NCBI GenBank assembly: GCA_965262585.1
Contig: OZ253546.1
Coordinates: forward strand, 2,046,001 to 2,110,000
Reading direction: 5' to 3'
Length of the DNA: 64,000 nt
Origin: JAHRAW01 sp965262585
GTDB lineage: Bacteria > Pseudomonadota > Gammaproteobacteria > Arenicellales > Poriferihabitantaceae
A program made the translations under genes and the position numbers. Shown piece by piece: positions 8,658 through 17,900 of this stretch (position 1 is the first letter of the stretch; the number at the start of each line of letters is the position of its first letter). The notes under the pieces are model-generated. The model was not told the DNA's origin. It did not search any database and saw only the letters and a program-made list of their open reading frames with translations.

Positions 8658-9515
8658 ATGCACAAGTTAATCGTGTCGTTGCCAGAGCGCGCAGCCATAG
8701 AAAAACTGGTGGGCGATGCGTTGCGGGAGGACATCGGCGACGGCGACATCACCGCCGCTTTGGTGGATGAATCGGCATGCGCCCGGGCGCGCTTGTTGTG
8801 TCGGGAGTCGGCGGTGTTGTGCGGGGCTTCGTGGTTTGCCGAGGCGTTTCGTCAGGTCGATGAAGCAATCGAAATTCATTGGCTGTGCCATGACGGCGAG
8901 CGCCTTGAATCCGACACCGTGGTGTGTGAAATCAAAGGACGCGCGCGCGCCATATTGAGTGCTGAACGCACCGCCATCAATTTTTTGCAGACGCTTTCCG
9001 GCACCGCCACCACGGCGCGATACTACGCCGACGCCGTGGCTGATACCGATACCCGCATCGTCGACACGCGCAAGACCATTCCGGCAATGCGCGTTGCGCA
9101 GAAATATGCCGTCGCCACCGGCGGCGCGCACAACCACCGCATGGGATTGTTCGACCAGATTTTAATCAAGGAAAACCACATCGCCGCCGCCGGTTCGGTG
9201 GCCGAGGCACTTCGCCGCGCTCGTGCCGCTGCACCGAGTCATGTGCGCATCGAAATCGAAGTGGAATCTTTAGAGCAGTTGAAGCAGGCACTGGATGCCG
9301 GTGCCACCCGAATCATGCTGGATAATTTTGATTTGGAAACCATGCGCAAGGGCGTGGCTTTATCCGGGGGCCGTGCCAAACTGGAGGCGTCGGGCAATGT
9401 GTCGCCGCAGCGGGTGCGGGAAATCGCACAAACCGGCGTAGATTACATTTCCATCGGAGCGCTGACCAAGCACCTCAAGGCCATCGATTTTTCCCTGGGC
9501 TTCGATGCGCTCTGA
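8658..9515 (+). CDS. nadC: Quinolinate phosphoribosyltransferase
   Basis: The 285-residue cytoplasmic enzyme makes nicotinate mononucleotide from quinolinate and PRPP in NAD synthesis. Diagnostic motifs are REDIGDGDIT near the N-terminus, RTAINFLQTLSGTAT, the DTRKT(I/T)P segment, KYAVATGGAHNHRMGLFD with the substrate-binding basic residues, and the ESLEQ/IMLDNF phosphate-site strands. A TATAAT at 8646-8651 ends six bases before the ATG, so if it is used, transcription would start at or next to the start codon. No clear ribosome-binding site precedes the ATG. It converges with rluD with no gap (stop at 9515, rluD ends at 9516). Confidence 0.95.
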   Translation: MHKLIVSLPERAAIEKLVGDALREDIGDGDITAALVDESACARARLLCRESAVLCGASWFAEAFRQVDEAIEIHWLCHDGERLESDTVVCEIKGRARAILSAERTAINFLQTLSGTATTARYYADAVADTDTRIVDTRKTIPAMRVAQKYAVATGGAHNHRMGLFDQILIKENHIAAAGSVAEALRRARAAAPSHVRIEIEVESLEQLKQALDAGATRIMLDNFDLETMRKGVALSGGRAKLEASGNVSPQRVREIAQTGVDYISIGALTKHLKAIDFSLGFDAL

Positions 9516-10496
9516 TTAGTCCGCCGTGCCGCGCGCTTGGTGGCGGCGGTGGTCTTTTTTCAGTTCAGTAATCAAGTGCTGCAAATCCGCCGGTACCGGT
9601 TGATGCCATTCGCGTATTTCGCCGTCGGCCGGATGACGCAGCGACAAGTGCGTGGCGTGTAGTGCTTGGCGCGGGAAGCAGCGCAGGGTCTCGGTGAATT
9701 GGGGGTCGGATTCCGGTGGTAGCCGCCCCCGTCCGCCGTAGAGTTTGTCGCCGACCAGCGGGAAGCCGCGCCAGTTCATGTGAACCCGTATTTGGTGGGT
9801 GCGGCCGGTTTCCAGTTCGGCAACGAGCAGGCAGTGCGCGCGAAATTTTTGCTCCACGCGGATGTGGGTCACGGCCAGCTTGCCGGAGTGGGTTACGCAC
9901 ATCCGCAGGCGATCCCGCGAATGCCGCCCGACTGGCTGTTCGATGCGCTCGCCCGCCACCATCACGCCGTTCACCACGGCGAGATAACGCCGCTTCATGC
10001 TGCGGTCGGCGAGTTGCTCGATCAATCGCTGCCGGGCGGCTTCGTTGCGCGCGATAACCAGCAGGCCCGAAGTATCCTTATCGAGGCGGTGCACGATTCC
10101 GGCGCGGGGCAGGGCGCGCAATGTAGCGTCTACATGCAGCAATCCGTTCAGCAAGGTATGGTCTGCCTGCCCGGCGCCGGGATGAACCACCAAACCCGCA
10201 GGCTTGTTGATTACCAAAATATCGTCGTCGCGATGGAGAATGTCGAAATCCATGGGTTGCGCCGGCCACTCTGCCAGTTGCGGCGGCGGCACGGAAATTT
10301 CCACGGTCTCAGAACCAGTCAGGGGAAATCGCTGCTTGACCGGCTCGCCGTCCACCCGCACCCGGCCCTGTTTCAGCCACTGCTGGATGGAGGCTCTGGA
10401 ATGATCGGGCAGCAGTTCCGACAAGGCTTTATCCACCCGGACACCGGCAAACTTCGGCTCAATGTCCACAAAAAAATGCCTGTCGGGATCGGTCAT
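9516..10496 (-). CDS. rluD: 23S rRNA pseudouridine synthase RluD
   Basis: The 326-residue enzyme makes pseudouridines in helix 69 of 23S rRNA. An S4 RNA-binding domain occupies about residues 17-70 (VDKALSELLPDHSR...WLKQGRVRVDG). The catalytic domain contains HRLDKDTSGLLV with the nucleophilic Asp139, plus the downstream GRTHQIRVHM motif. The gene is divergent from bamD with about 165 bp between starts, the same neighbour relationship as in other gammaproteobacteria, which supports RluD over the related RluA/RluC. Confidence 0.93.
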   Translation of the reverse strand: MTDPDRHFFVDIEPKFAGVRVDKALSELLPDHSRASIQQWLKQGRVRVDGEPVKQRFPLTGSETVEISVPPPQLAEWPAQPMDFDILHRDDDILVINKPAGLVVHPGAGQADHTLLNGLLHVDATLRALPRAGIVHRLDKDTSGLLVIARNEAARQRLIEQLADRSMKRRYLAVVNGVMVAGERIEQPVGRHSRDRLRMCVTHSGKLAVTHIRVEQKFRAHCLLVAELETGRTHQIRVHMNWRGFPLVGDKLYGGRGRLPPESDPQFTETLRCFPRQALHATHLSLRHPADGEIREWHQPVPADLQHLITELKKDHRRHQARGTAD

Positions 10497-10661
10497 GGTG
10501 ATTTTTGGTGGCTTGCCACGCGGTTTGTATGTCTATCCGGTTGCGATTTGTGGCAAAATGGCGGGTTGTGGGCGGTGGTTCTTCCGGGCGGCACTTTGGG
10601 TGCTGCAGAGTACGCGGGCACGCGCCTCAACTTTATCATTTTACGACGGATTCATATTCAA

Positions 10662-11528
10662 ATGCTAACTCGAAACTGGGTCATCGCCGCGCTTGTTTTC
10701 ACCCTGCTGTCAGGGTGCTCGTTGTTTAAGAAGGACGAGGAAGAAGACTTTACCGCGGAACAGATGTACGCCGAGGCCAAACAAAGTCTCGACAAAAAGA
10801 ACTGGCGCACGGCGGTGGAGCAACTGCGCGAACTGGAGGCTAAATATCCCTACGGCGTGCACGCTGAACAGGCGCAACTCGACACCATCTATGCGCACCA
10901 CCGCGCCGACGAAACCGGCCTTGCCATCGCCGCCGCCGACCGCTTTATCAAACTGCACCCAACCCACCCGGCGGTGGATTACGCCTACTACGCCAAGGGA
11001 CTCGCCAACTATCAGGAAAACAACTCCCTGTTTGGCCGCCTCACCGGGCGGGATGATCTGAGCGACCGGGACGCCAGCATCACCCGCGATGCGTTGAATG
11101 CGTTCAACGATGTTTATAATTTATTTCCCGCCAGCCGCTACGCCGCCGATGCGCGGGCGCGGGCGCGCTACTTGCATGACTCGTTGGCCCGGCACGAACT
11201 GGCGGTGGCCGCCTATTACTTCTCCCGCAATGCCCATGTGGCGGTGGTCAACCGCGCCAAAGGAATAATCGAAGACTATGGCACCACGCCTTCGGTGGAA
11301 GAAGCGTTGGCGTTGCTGGTGTTCTGCTACCGGGAAATGGAACTCAACAAGTTATCCGAAGACGCTCGCCGCGTGCTGAAACTCAACTTCCAGAAAAGCG
11401 AATATCTCGGTAGGCGTGGCAGGGCGGTGTTGGTGAAGAAACTGCAAACCCACGGCTTGCTCAAGGAAGAAGACGAGGACGCGGGGTTTTTGTCGCCGAT
11501 ATTGACCAAGTTCGGCAAGCAGCCGTAG
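10662..11528 (+). CDS. bamD: Outer membrane assembly lipoprotein BamD
   Basis: The 288-residue lipoprotein is part of the BAM complex that inserts beta-barrel proteins into the outer membrane. The signal peptide ends at the lipobox LLSGC with Cys19 as the lipidated residue. TPR-like repeats follow (EQMYAEAKQSLDKKNW, AIAAADRFIKLHPTHP, FPASRYAADA). The ATG at 10662 is chosen because it gives a correct lipoprotein signal. The giant autotransporter in this window would depend on the BAM complex for insertion of its barrel. The C-terminus is slightly longer and more acidic (KEEDEDAG) than in E. coli. Confidence 0.93.
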   Translation: MLTRNWVIAALVFTLLSGCSLFKKDEEEDFTAEQMYAEAKQSLDKKNWRTAVEQLRELEAKYPYGVHAEQAQLDTIYAHHRADETGLAIAAADRFIKLHPTHPAVDYAYYAKGLANYQENNSLFGRLTGRDDLSDRDASITRDALNAFNDVYNLFPASRYAADARARARYLHDSLARHELAVAAYYFSRNAHVAVVNRAKGIIEDYGTTPSVEEALALLVFCYREMELNKLSEDARRVLKLNFQKSEYLGRRGRAVLVKKLQTHGLLKEEDEDAGFLSPILTKFGKQP

Positions 11529-11562
11529 TCGTAGTCGCAGTTCAACGCATGCCGCTCCTCTT

Positions 11563-12453
11563 TCAAGACTTGCCACTCAAGACGCGCTCAGCCTCGGCGT
11601 ATTTTTCTGCGGTGCGGGCGATAATTTCCTCGGGCAGGTCTGGCCCCGGCGGGGTTTTGTCCCATTCCAGCGTCTCTAGGTAATCGCGCACGAATTGTTT
11701 GTCGTAACTGGGCGGACTCATGCCCGGGCTATATTGCTCGGCGGGCCAAAAGCGCGATGAGTCGGGGGTCAGCACTTCGTCAATCAGGTGCAACACGCCC
11801 CGGTCATCGAAACCGAATTCAAACTTGGTGTCGGCGATGATGATGCCCCGTTCACGGGCGTACACCGCCGCCTCGGTGTAGAGGCGGATGCTCAGATCCC
11901 GAACCTGCGCGGCGGACTCGGCACCGATGAGATCAACGGTTTGCTCGAAAGAGATATTTTCATCGTGGTCGCCGACCTCGGCTTTGGTGGATGGGGTGTA
12001 GAGTGCTTCGGGCAACTGCGATGCCTGTTGGAGGTCGGGCGGCAGGGCGATGCCGCAAAGGGCGCCGGTGTTTTGATAATCCTTCCAGCCTGAGCCGATG
12101 AGGTAGCCGCGCACGATCGCCTCGATGGGCAACGGCTTCAGTTTTTTCACCACCACGGCACGGTCGCCAAGCCGCTTGCGTTGTTGCGCATCCGGCACCA
12201 CTTCGGCCAGCGGTATGCCGCTCAAGTGATTGGGCACCTGATGCCCGGTTCGGCCAAACCAGAAGTTGGCGACCCGGGTCAGTACTTCGCCCTTGCCGGG
12301 AATCGGTTGTGGAAGCACCACATCAAAGGCGGAAATCCGGTCGCTGGTGACAATTAGCAGATGCTCCGAGCCCACCGCGTAGATGTCCCGCACCTTGCCA
12401 CGGTTGAGCAGTTTGAGATGCGGGAGTTCGGCGTAAAAAAGTGCTTGGTTCAT
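11563..12453 (-). CDS. purC: Phosphoribosylaminoimidazole-succinocarboxamide synthase
   Basis: The 296-residue SAICAR synthase joins aspartate to CAIR in purine synthesis. It shows the family start LKLLNRGKVRDIY, then TSDRISAFDVVL, EAIVRGYLIGSGWKDY and the IIIADTKFEFG motif near residue 200. The length is that of the longer PurC type found in yeast and many proteobacteria rather than the roughly 237-residue E. coli form. It lies 30 bp downstream of parC on the same strand and is probably co-transcribed with it. Confidence 0.94.
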   Translation of the reverse strand: MNQALFYAELPHLKLLNRGKVRDIYAVGSEHLLIVTSDRISAFDVVLPQPIPGKGEVLTRVANFWFGRTGHQVPNHLSGIPLAEVVPDAQQRKRLGDRAVVVKKLKPLPIEAIVRGYLIGSGWKDYQNTGALCGIALPPDLQQASQLPEALYTPSTKAEVGDHDENISFEQTVDLIGAESAAQVRDLSIRLYTEAAVYARERGIIIADTKFEFGFDDRGVLHLIDEVLTPDSSRFWPAEQYSPGMSPPSYDKQFVRDYLETLEWDKTPPGPDLPEEIIARTAEKYAEAERVLSGKS

Positions 12454-12483
12454 GGGATGAATTTTCCGGGCAATGCCGTTTGG

Positions 12484-14760
12484 TTATTTGGTGGGTACTT
12501 CGATTGAATAGGGTTGACGAAATCCTCTGGGCAGCAAACGGCCACGCTGTGAACGGGTGCCGACATAATTATCGAACTCGGCGGGCTTGAGGTTGAGATA
12601 GCGTTTGCCGCTGGCGATGCGCAGCGATTCCCCTTCGCGGAAAACCGCAAGGTCAACCACGCGCTCTTCCCCGGCCCGATATTGGGCACTGGGAATGTTG
12701 ATCAACTTGATGCCCTTGCCTTTGGATCGCCGCGCCATATCACCGACGGGGAAGATCAGCAGCCGCCCGACGTTGGTGATGACGCCCATCCAGTCGTCCT
12801 CATAATCGAATACCCGCTTCGGCACCAGCACACCGCCCTCCGGCGGCACGCGCAAAGCCGCCTTGCCAGCCTTTGTGTGGGTTTGCAACTCGCCGAGGCG
12901 CGCCACAAAACCGTAACCGGCATCGGTGCTCAGCAAGTATTCGGTGTCTTCGCCGCCCATCATCAAGCCGCAGAAAATCGCCCCGGCCGCGGATTTGAAA
13001 TTGCTGCTCAACGGCTCGCCAAAACCGCGCGCCGAGGGCAGCGTGTGTGCCGCCAGCGTGTAACTGCGGCCATTGGAGTCGATGGCGATGAGCAAGTCGT
13101 TGGTTTTGCCGCACACGGCGCATAGAAATTGGTCACCGGCTTTGTAATTGAGCGTCGCCCCGTCCGTCTCGTGGCCCTTGGCGGCCCGGATCCAGCCCTT
13201 GTGAGACAAAATCACCGTCACCGCTTCGACGGGCGTCAGTTCGTGGTGATCCATTGCTTTGGCGGCTTGCCGTTGTGCCAGCGGCGAACGGCGCGGGTCG
13301 CCGTATTCCTCGGCGTCCGCCAGCAATTCATCGCGCACCAGATTTTTCAATTTTCTTTTGGATTTCAGCAGCCCCTCGAAGTGCTTTCTTTCCAACTCTA
13401 ATTGTTCCCGTTCATTGCTGATTTTTATTTCTTCCAGCCGCGCAAGGTGGCGCAGTTTCAATTCGAGAATCGCTTCGGCCTGGGTCGAGTCCAACTTGAA
13501 TTGCCGCTGCAAAACCAACTTGGGTTTGTCTTCATTGCGGATGATCCGAATCACTTCATCCAAGTTGATAAAGGCGATGAGCAACCCTTCGAGGATATGC
13601 AACCGCTCGACCACTCGGTCAAAGCGAAAGCGCAAGCGGCGGGTGACCGTTTGGATGCGATAGTCCAGCCATTGACACAGCAATGTTTTCAGATCAAACA
13701 CCGCGGGCCGCCCGTCGAGCCCGATCATATTGAGGTTGACGCGGTAACTTCGCTCCAGATCGGTGGTGGCGAACAAATGCCGCATCAGCGCCTCGGCGTC
13801 CACCCGGTTGGAGCGCGGCTCGAGCACCAGTCGGGTTGGGTTTTCGTGGTCGGATTCGTCTCGGAAGTCGGTCAGCATGGGCAGTTTTTTTGCGACCATC
13901 TGCGCCGCGATTTGCTCCTGAACCCGCGCCCCGGATACTTGATACGGCAGCGCGTTGATGACGATGTCATCGCCTTCTTTTTGCCACACCGCACGCTGGC
14001 GCAGGGAGCCGTTGCCGGTGCGGTAGATTTCACGAATATCGGCGGCGCCGGTGATGATTTCCGCTTCGGTGGGAAAGTCCGGGCCTTGGATGTGTTCGCA
14101 TATTTCCTCGAGGCTGGCCTTCGGGTTCTCCAGCAGGCGGATGCAGGCACTGGCCACTTCCCGCAAGTTGTGGGGCGGGATGTCCGTGGCCATGCCCACG
14201 GCGATTCCGGAGGCGCCGTTCAGCAGCACGTTGGGGAGGCGCGCCGGAAGTAGTTTGGGCTCGTTCAGCGTGCCGTCGAAGTTGGGCGTCCAATCGGTGG
14301 TTCCTTGCCCCAGTTCCTCCAGCAGCATCTGCGCGTAGCGAGTCAGGCGAGATTCGGTGTAGCGCATGGCGGCAAAGGACTTGGGGTCGTCCTGACTGCC
14401 CCAGTTGCCCTGGCCGTCGATGAGCGGGTAGCGATAACTGAACGGCTGCGCCATCAACACCATCGCTTCATAGCAAGCGGTGTCGCCGTGGGGGTGAAAC
14501 TTGCCCAGCACGTCGCCCACGGTGCGGGCGGATTTTTTGAATTTGGCGGTGGCGTGCAGGCCGAGGTCCGACATCGCATAAACGATGCGCCGTTGCACCG
14601 GCTTCAACCCGTCGGCAATGCTCGGCAGGGCGCGGTCGAGGATGACATACATCGAGTAGTGCAGATATGCACGCTCGGTGAACTCCGCCAGCGGCAGGGT
14701 TTCCAGAATTGGCGGGCGGTGGGGTTTCGGGGCGGTGCCGGATTGGGTTTTTGTCGGCAT
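12484..14760 (-). CDS. parC: DNA topoisomerase IV subunit A
   Basis: The 758-residue subunit cuts and rejoins DNA to decatenate chromosomes, acting with ParE. The catalytic tyrosine is Tyr134 in AAMRYTESRL. The quinolone-resistance region reads HPHGDTACYEAM, with Thr94 at the place of E. coli Ser80 and Glu98 at the place of Glu84. The C-terminal half has the beta-pinwheel repeats (KGWIRAAKGH, SNGRSYTLAAHTLP, GYGFVARLGEL). The length and weak GyrA-box signature favour ParC over GyrA. parE is not in the window. Confidence 0.92.
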   Translation of the reverse strand: MPTKTQSGTAPKPHRPPILETLPLAEFTERAYLHYSMYVILDRALPSIADGLKPVQRRIVYAMSDLGLHATAKFKKSARTVGDVLGKFHPHGDTACYEAMVLMAQPFSYRYPLIDGQGNWGSQDDPKSFAAMRYTESRLTRYAQMLLEELGQGTTDWTPNFDGTLNEPKLLPARLPNVLLNGASGIAVGMATDIPPHNLREVASACIRLLENPKASLEEICEHIQGPDFPTEAEIITGAADIREIYRTGNGSLRQRAVWQKEGDDIVINALPYQVSGARVQEQIAAQMVAKKLPMLTDFRDESDHENPTRLVLEPRSNRVDAEALMRHLFATTDLERSYRVNLNMIGLDGRPAVFDLKTLLCQWLDYRIQTVTRRLRFRFDRVVERLHILEGLLIAFINLDEVIRIIRNEDKPKLVLQRQFKLDSTQAEAILELKLRHLARLEEIKISNEREQLELERKHFEGLLKSKRKLKNLVRDELLADAEEYGDPRRSPLAQRQAAKAMDHHELTPVEAVTVILSHKGWIRAAKGHETDGATLNYKAGDQFLCAVCGKTNDLLIAIDSNGRSYTLAAHTLPSARGFGEPLSSNFKSAAGAIFCGLMMGGEDTEYLLSTDAGYGFVARLGELQTHTKAGKAALRVPPEGGVLVPKRVFDYEDDWMGVITNVGRLLIFPVGDMARRSKGKGIKLINIPSAQYRAGEERVVDLAVFREGESLRIASGKRYLNLKPAEFDNYVGTRSQRGRLLPRGFRQPYSIEVPTK

Positions 14761-14823
14761 GCGATTGCGGGGATGACGGTGAAGGTGAGACGCGATTATA
14801 ACGGAGTCAGAATCAGCGCCGGT

Positions 14824-15348
14824 CTATTTCTCCAGCAATCGCGGCATCAACTCCACCAGATTGCAGGGTCGGGTGCGGTGGTCCAGTTGCACCGAGATCA
14901 ATTTATCCCATGCCAGTTCGCATGCGCCGGTTGAGCCGGGCAGCACGAATACATAGGTTCCGTTGGCAACGCCGGCGAGGGCGCGGGATTGTATGGTCGA
15001 TGCGCCGATATGCTCATAGGAAAGCAAGCGGAATACTTCGCCGAATCCGTCGAGGGTTTTATCCAGAAGCGGGGCGACCGCCTCGGGGCTGCCGTCGCGC
15101 CCGGTAACGCCGGTGCCGCCGGTGGTGATGACCGCGTGAATATCGGCGCGCGCGATCCATTCGGCTACCACCGCGCGAATTTGGTAGACATCATCCGGCA
15201 CGATTTGTTGGTCGGCCAACCGATGCCCGGCGGCGGTCAGTCGCTTAGCCAGCGCACGCCCGGATTTATCTTGCGCCTCGGTGCGGCTGTCCGAAGCGGT
15301 CATAACCGCGATGTTGATCGGGATAAATTCTAGTTTGCCGGCGGCCAT
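14824..15348 (-). CDS. moaB: Molybdenum cofactor biosynthesis protein B (MoaB/MogA family)
   Basis: The 174-residue protein belongs to the molybdopterin-binding MoaB/Mog family that adenylylates molybdopterin. Motifs are NIAVMTASDSR near the start, the glycine-rich TTGGTGVTGRD, and a later PGSTGACELAW segment. It is divergent from moaD/moaE, which begin 74 bp away, so the three form a molybdenum cofactor locus. moaA and moaC are not nearby. MoaB is preferred over MogA from length and motifs, but the two are hard to separate by eye. Confidence 0.87.
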   Translation of the reverse strand: MAAGKLEFIPINIAVMTASDSRTEAQDKSGRALAKRLTAAGHRLADQQIVPDDVYQIRAVVAEWIARADIHAVITTGGTGVTGRDGSPEAVAPLLDKTLDGFGEVFRLLSYEHIGASTIQSRALAGVANGTYVFVLPGSTGACELAWDKLISVQLDHRTRPCNLVELMPRLLEK

Positions 15349-15421
15349 GCTGGTTGCCCCTCAAAGTTTTAAACAATGGTATATTATCAGGCATACTGAA
15401 AGCGATGAATACCGCCCAGCC

Positions 15422-15652
15422 ATGACCGTTCACATCAAATGTTTTGCCGGCCTGCGGGAACAACTCGGCATCGACTCCCTGGAGATTGAACATCACCGGG
15501 AAATGATGGTTTCCGACCTCTGGCGGGCGGTCACCGATCAGCCACCGCCGGCCAACTTGCTGTGTGCGCGAAACCATGAATATGTGGGCTTCGACCAGCC
15601 AGTCAAAGACGGCGATGAAATCGCCTTCTTCCCGCCAGTGACCGGGGGATAG
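15422..15652 (+). CDS. moaD: Molybdopterin synthase sulfur carrier subunit
   Basis: The 76-residue ubiquitin-like protein carries sulfur as a C-terminal thiocarboxylate for molybdopterin synthesis. It ends in the required Gly-Gly (FFPPVTGG) and has the family start HIKCFAGLREQLG. The ATG at 15422 is chosen because it gives the usual length; earlier in-frame starts would run into the divergent moaB. moaE follows after 9 bp, with a GGGAAAAG sequence as ribosome-binding site. Confidence 0.9.
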   Translation: MTVHIKCFAGLREQLGIDSLEIEHHREMMVSDLWRAVTDQPPPANLLCARNHEYVGFDQPVKDGDEIAFFPPVTGG

Positions 15653-15661
15653 GGAAAAGCC

Positions 15662-16096
15662 ATGCTGATAGAAATCCGCCCACAACCCTTCGACCCGTGG
15701 CAGGAAATCAGCCAATACCAAAACAACCACCTTGCCCCCGGCGGGTTTGGCGCGTGTGCGGTATTCGTCGGCAGCATGCGCGATTTCAATTACGGCGAGC
15801 AAGTCAACCGCATGACCCTCGAACATTACGCCGGCATGACCGAACGACAACTAACCCGCCTCGCCGAAGAAGCCATAGCCCGACACCACCTGATTGATGT
15901 GCTACTACTACACCGCATCGGCGACCTACACCCCAATGATCCCATAGTGCTAGTAGCCACCTGGTCCGCACACCGCGCCGAATCTTTCACCGCCTGCCGC
16001 GAAATAATGGAAACCCTAAAAAGCCACGCAACTTTCTGGAAAAAAGAAACCTTAGTCGACAGCGAACGCTGGGTCGAGGGAAATACGCCGGGGTAG
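15662..16096 (+). CDS. moaE: Molybdopterin synthase catalytic subunit
   Basis: The 144-residue large subunit of molybdopterin synthase transfers sulfur from MoaD to precursor Z. Family features are the GACAVFVGSMRDFN segment, TLEHYAGMTERQL, HRIGDL.P.D.IVLVATWSAHR, and the catalytic lysine region FWKKE near the C-terminus. It is directly downstream of moaD and clearly in its operon. Confidence 0.93.
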   Translation: MLIEIRPQPFDPWQEISQYQNNHLAPGGFGACAVFVGSMRDFNYGEQVNRMTLEHYAGMTERQLTRLAEEAIARHHLIDVLLLHRIGDLHPNDPIVLVATWSAHRAESFTACREIMETLKSHATFWKKETLVDSERWVEGNTPG

Positions 16097-16137
16097 TGCG
16101 CTAACCGTGGGAACAGGATAAGAAAGCAGTTTGTGCC

Positions 16138-16262
16138 GCATAGGACAGGCACAGGGGCCTGTCCCTACAAAGAAAAACATAACCCCGTCATTCCCGCGAA
16201 AGCGGAAATCCAGTAAAAAAATGCCCGGCGCAGCCGCTCCTTTGCGGCGCAAGCCGCTCATC
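16138..16262. repeat. Dispersed palindromic repeats (both families)
   Basis: The 366-bp gap between moaE and the next gene contains a clear GGACAGGCACAGGGGCCTGTCC copy (16143-16164). A palindrome ATTCCCGCGAAAGCGGAAAT at 16190-16209 follows, one base off perfect, and then GCCCGGCGCAGCCGCTC and AAGCCGCT. The rest of the gap (16263-16450) is C-rich, with no gene that I can support. Confidence 0.8.
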
Positions 16263-16462
16263 ACTAAGAACCGACACTGCACCCCCGTCCCCCCACAAAA
16301 CCACACCTAACCACGCGCGCAGGGGGGCTCCCCCCCGCATTGTGCGTCACGCGCAACCGCCCTCGGTCCACGCACAACCCCCCCGCGCCTAGCGCAACCC
16401 CGCCCCGGAGTTTCTTCGCATTACTTGGTATTATCGCGCATTGATTTTCCGTGGAGTCCACC

Positions 16463-17806
16463 ATGCCCAACCTCGCTGCCCCGTCCGCTGAGGGCGACCT
16501 CAACCTTTCCGCCCGGCGCAAGGCCTGGGGCGAAGAACACATCGACCACGAAACCGCACAATTACTCGACGAGGACGCACGCTATTTCTTGCATCAGTCG
16601 TTGTCCACGCCCTGCCTGAACGCGCTCAGGGGCAGCCACGGCATCCATCTCGAAGACTTGCAGGGGCGGCAGATCATGGACTTTCACGGCAACAGCGTCC
16701 ATCAAGTTGGATACGGCAATGCGCGCGTGATCGAAGCGGTCAAGGCGCAACTCGACCGCCTGCCCTTCTGCCCGCGCCGCTACACCAACCACGCTGCGGT
16801 GGACCTCGCCCGGCGGCTGACCGAACTGGCGCCCGCCGGACTCGGCAAGGTGTTGTTTTCACCGGGCGGCACCGGCGCCATCGGCATGGCGTTGAAACTC
16901 GCGCGCTTCGCCACTGGCCGCCACAAAACCGTGTCGATGTGGGAGAGTTTCCACGGCGCCTCGCTGGACGCAATTTCGGTTGGCGGCGAGGCGTTGTTTC
17001 GCAAGGATGCCGGCCCGTTGCTGCCCGGCTGCGAACACATCCCGCCACCGACCCGCGGCCACTGCCATTTCCATTGCACCGACCAGGCGCACAGCGGATG
17101 CACCGATTATCTCGACTATGTACTCGCGGTGCAGGGAGATGTGGCCGCGGTCATCGCCGAGCCGATGCGCTGGACTACGGTCGAGCCGCCACCGCCGGGC
17201 TACTGGCGACGCGCACGAGAAATTTGCGACCGCCACGGCGCGCTGCTGATTTTCGATGAAATTCCATCGGCACTGGGGCGCACCGGCAAGATGTTTGTGT
17301 GCGAACATTTTGATGTGGTGCCGGATATGTTGGTGGTCGGCAAAGGTTTGGGCGGCGGCGTCTTTCCGATGGCGGCGCTGCTGGCGAAAAATGAACTCGA
17401 CATCGCCGCCGAACGCGCCCTCGGTCACTACACCCACGAGAAAAGCCCGGTCGGCTGCGCCGCGGCGTTGGCCACCCTCGACTGTCTGCAGGAAGACGAC
17501 CTAATAGCCTCGGCAACCCGGCTCGGCGACCACGCGCTAAAACGTCTCAAAGAAATGCAAACCCGCTATCCCCTCATCCACGAAGTACGCGGGCTGGGGC
17601 TACACCTCGGCATCGAATTACGCCGCAACGACCACCCCGCCTGCGACGAAGCCGACTCAGTGTTGTACCATTCCCTAACCCGCGGCCTCAGTTATAAAGT
17701 AGGCGGCGGCTGCGTACTAACCCTATGCCCGCCGCTGACCATCGCCATAGAAGAACTAGACCGCGCGCTGGATATTGTTGAAGCGGGAATTGCATCGGTA
17801 AACTAA
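16463..17806 (+). CDS. Class III aminotransferase-fold PLP enzyme, PbfA-like (possible hydroxy-aminoethylphosphonate ammonia-lyase)
   Basis: The 447-residue protein has the class III aminotransferase fold. The PLP lysine is Lys294 in VVGKGLGGG, the PLP-ring aspartate is Asp265 in LIFDEIPSA, and the phosphate site is PGGTGAIGMAL. The N-terminal EGDLNLSARR and DEDARYFLHQSLSTPCLNAL segments resemble, from memory, the PbfA group, (R)-1-hydroxy-2-aminoethylphosphonate ammonia-lyase. PbfA releases phosphonoacetaldehyde from that phosphonate. No phnW, phnX or other phosphonate gene is visible, so the substrate is uncertain. GGAG at 16453-16456 is a good ribosome-binding site for ATG 16463. A cluster HCHFHC...C near residues 200-213 is a noteworthy Cys/His-rich insert. 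Confidence 0.65.
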   Translation: MPNLAAPSAEGDLNLSARRKAWGEEHIDHETAQLLDEDARYFLHQSLSTPCLNALRGSHGIHLEDLQGRQIMDFHGNSVHQVGYGNARVIEAVKAQLDRLPFCPRRYTNHAAVDLARRLTELAPAGLGKVLFSPGGTGAIGMALKLARFATGRHKTVSMWESFHGASLDAISVGGEALFRKDAGPLLPGCEHIPPPTRGHCHFHCTDQAHSGCTDYLDYVLAVQGDVAAVIAEPMRWTTVEPPPPGYWRRAREICDRHGALLIFDEIPSALGRTGKMFVCEHFDVVPDMLVVGKGLGGGVFPMAALLAKNELDIAAERALGHYTHEKSPVGCAAALATLDCLQEDDLIASATRLGDHALKRLKEMQTRYPLIHEVRGLGLHLGIELRRNDHPACDEADSVLYHSLTRGLSYKVGGGCVLTLCPPLTIAIEELDRALDIVEAGIASVN

Positions 17807-17848
17807 CCCGCTCGCACAACCCCGATGGCGGGCAATAAATGTCAACTG

Positions 17849-17897
17849 CGTAGGGACAGGCACGAGGGCCTGTTCGAAGCGGCGTAAGCCGGGCCTT
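17849..17897. repeat. Dispersed repeat, GGACAGGC family
   Basis: The sequence TAGGGACAGGCACGAGGGCCTGTTCGAAGCGGCGTAAGCC is a slightly decayed copy of the second repeat family. It lies between the convergent PbfA-like gene and the AsmA gene. Confidence 0.7.
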
Positions 17898-17900
17898 AAA

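Noticed and set aside
9780..11528. Long open frame starting inside rluD as an extended bamD
   Set aside because: The first 290 codons are antisense to rluD; the lipoprotein signal starts at 10662.
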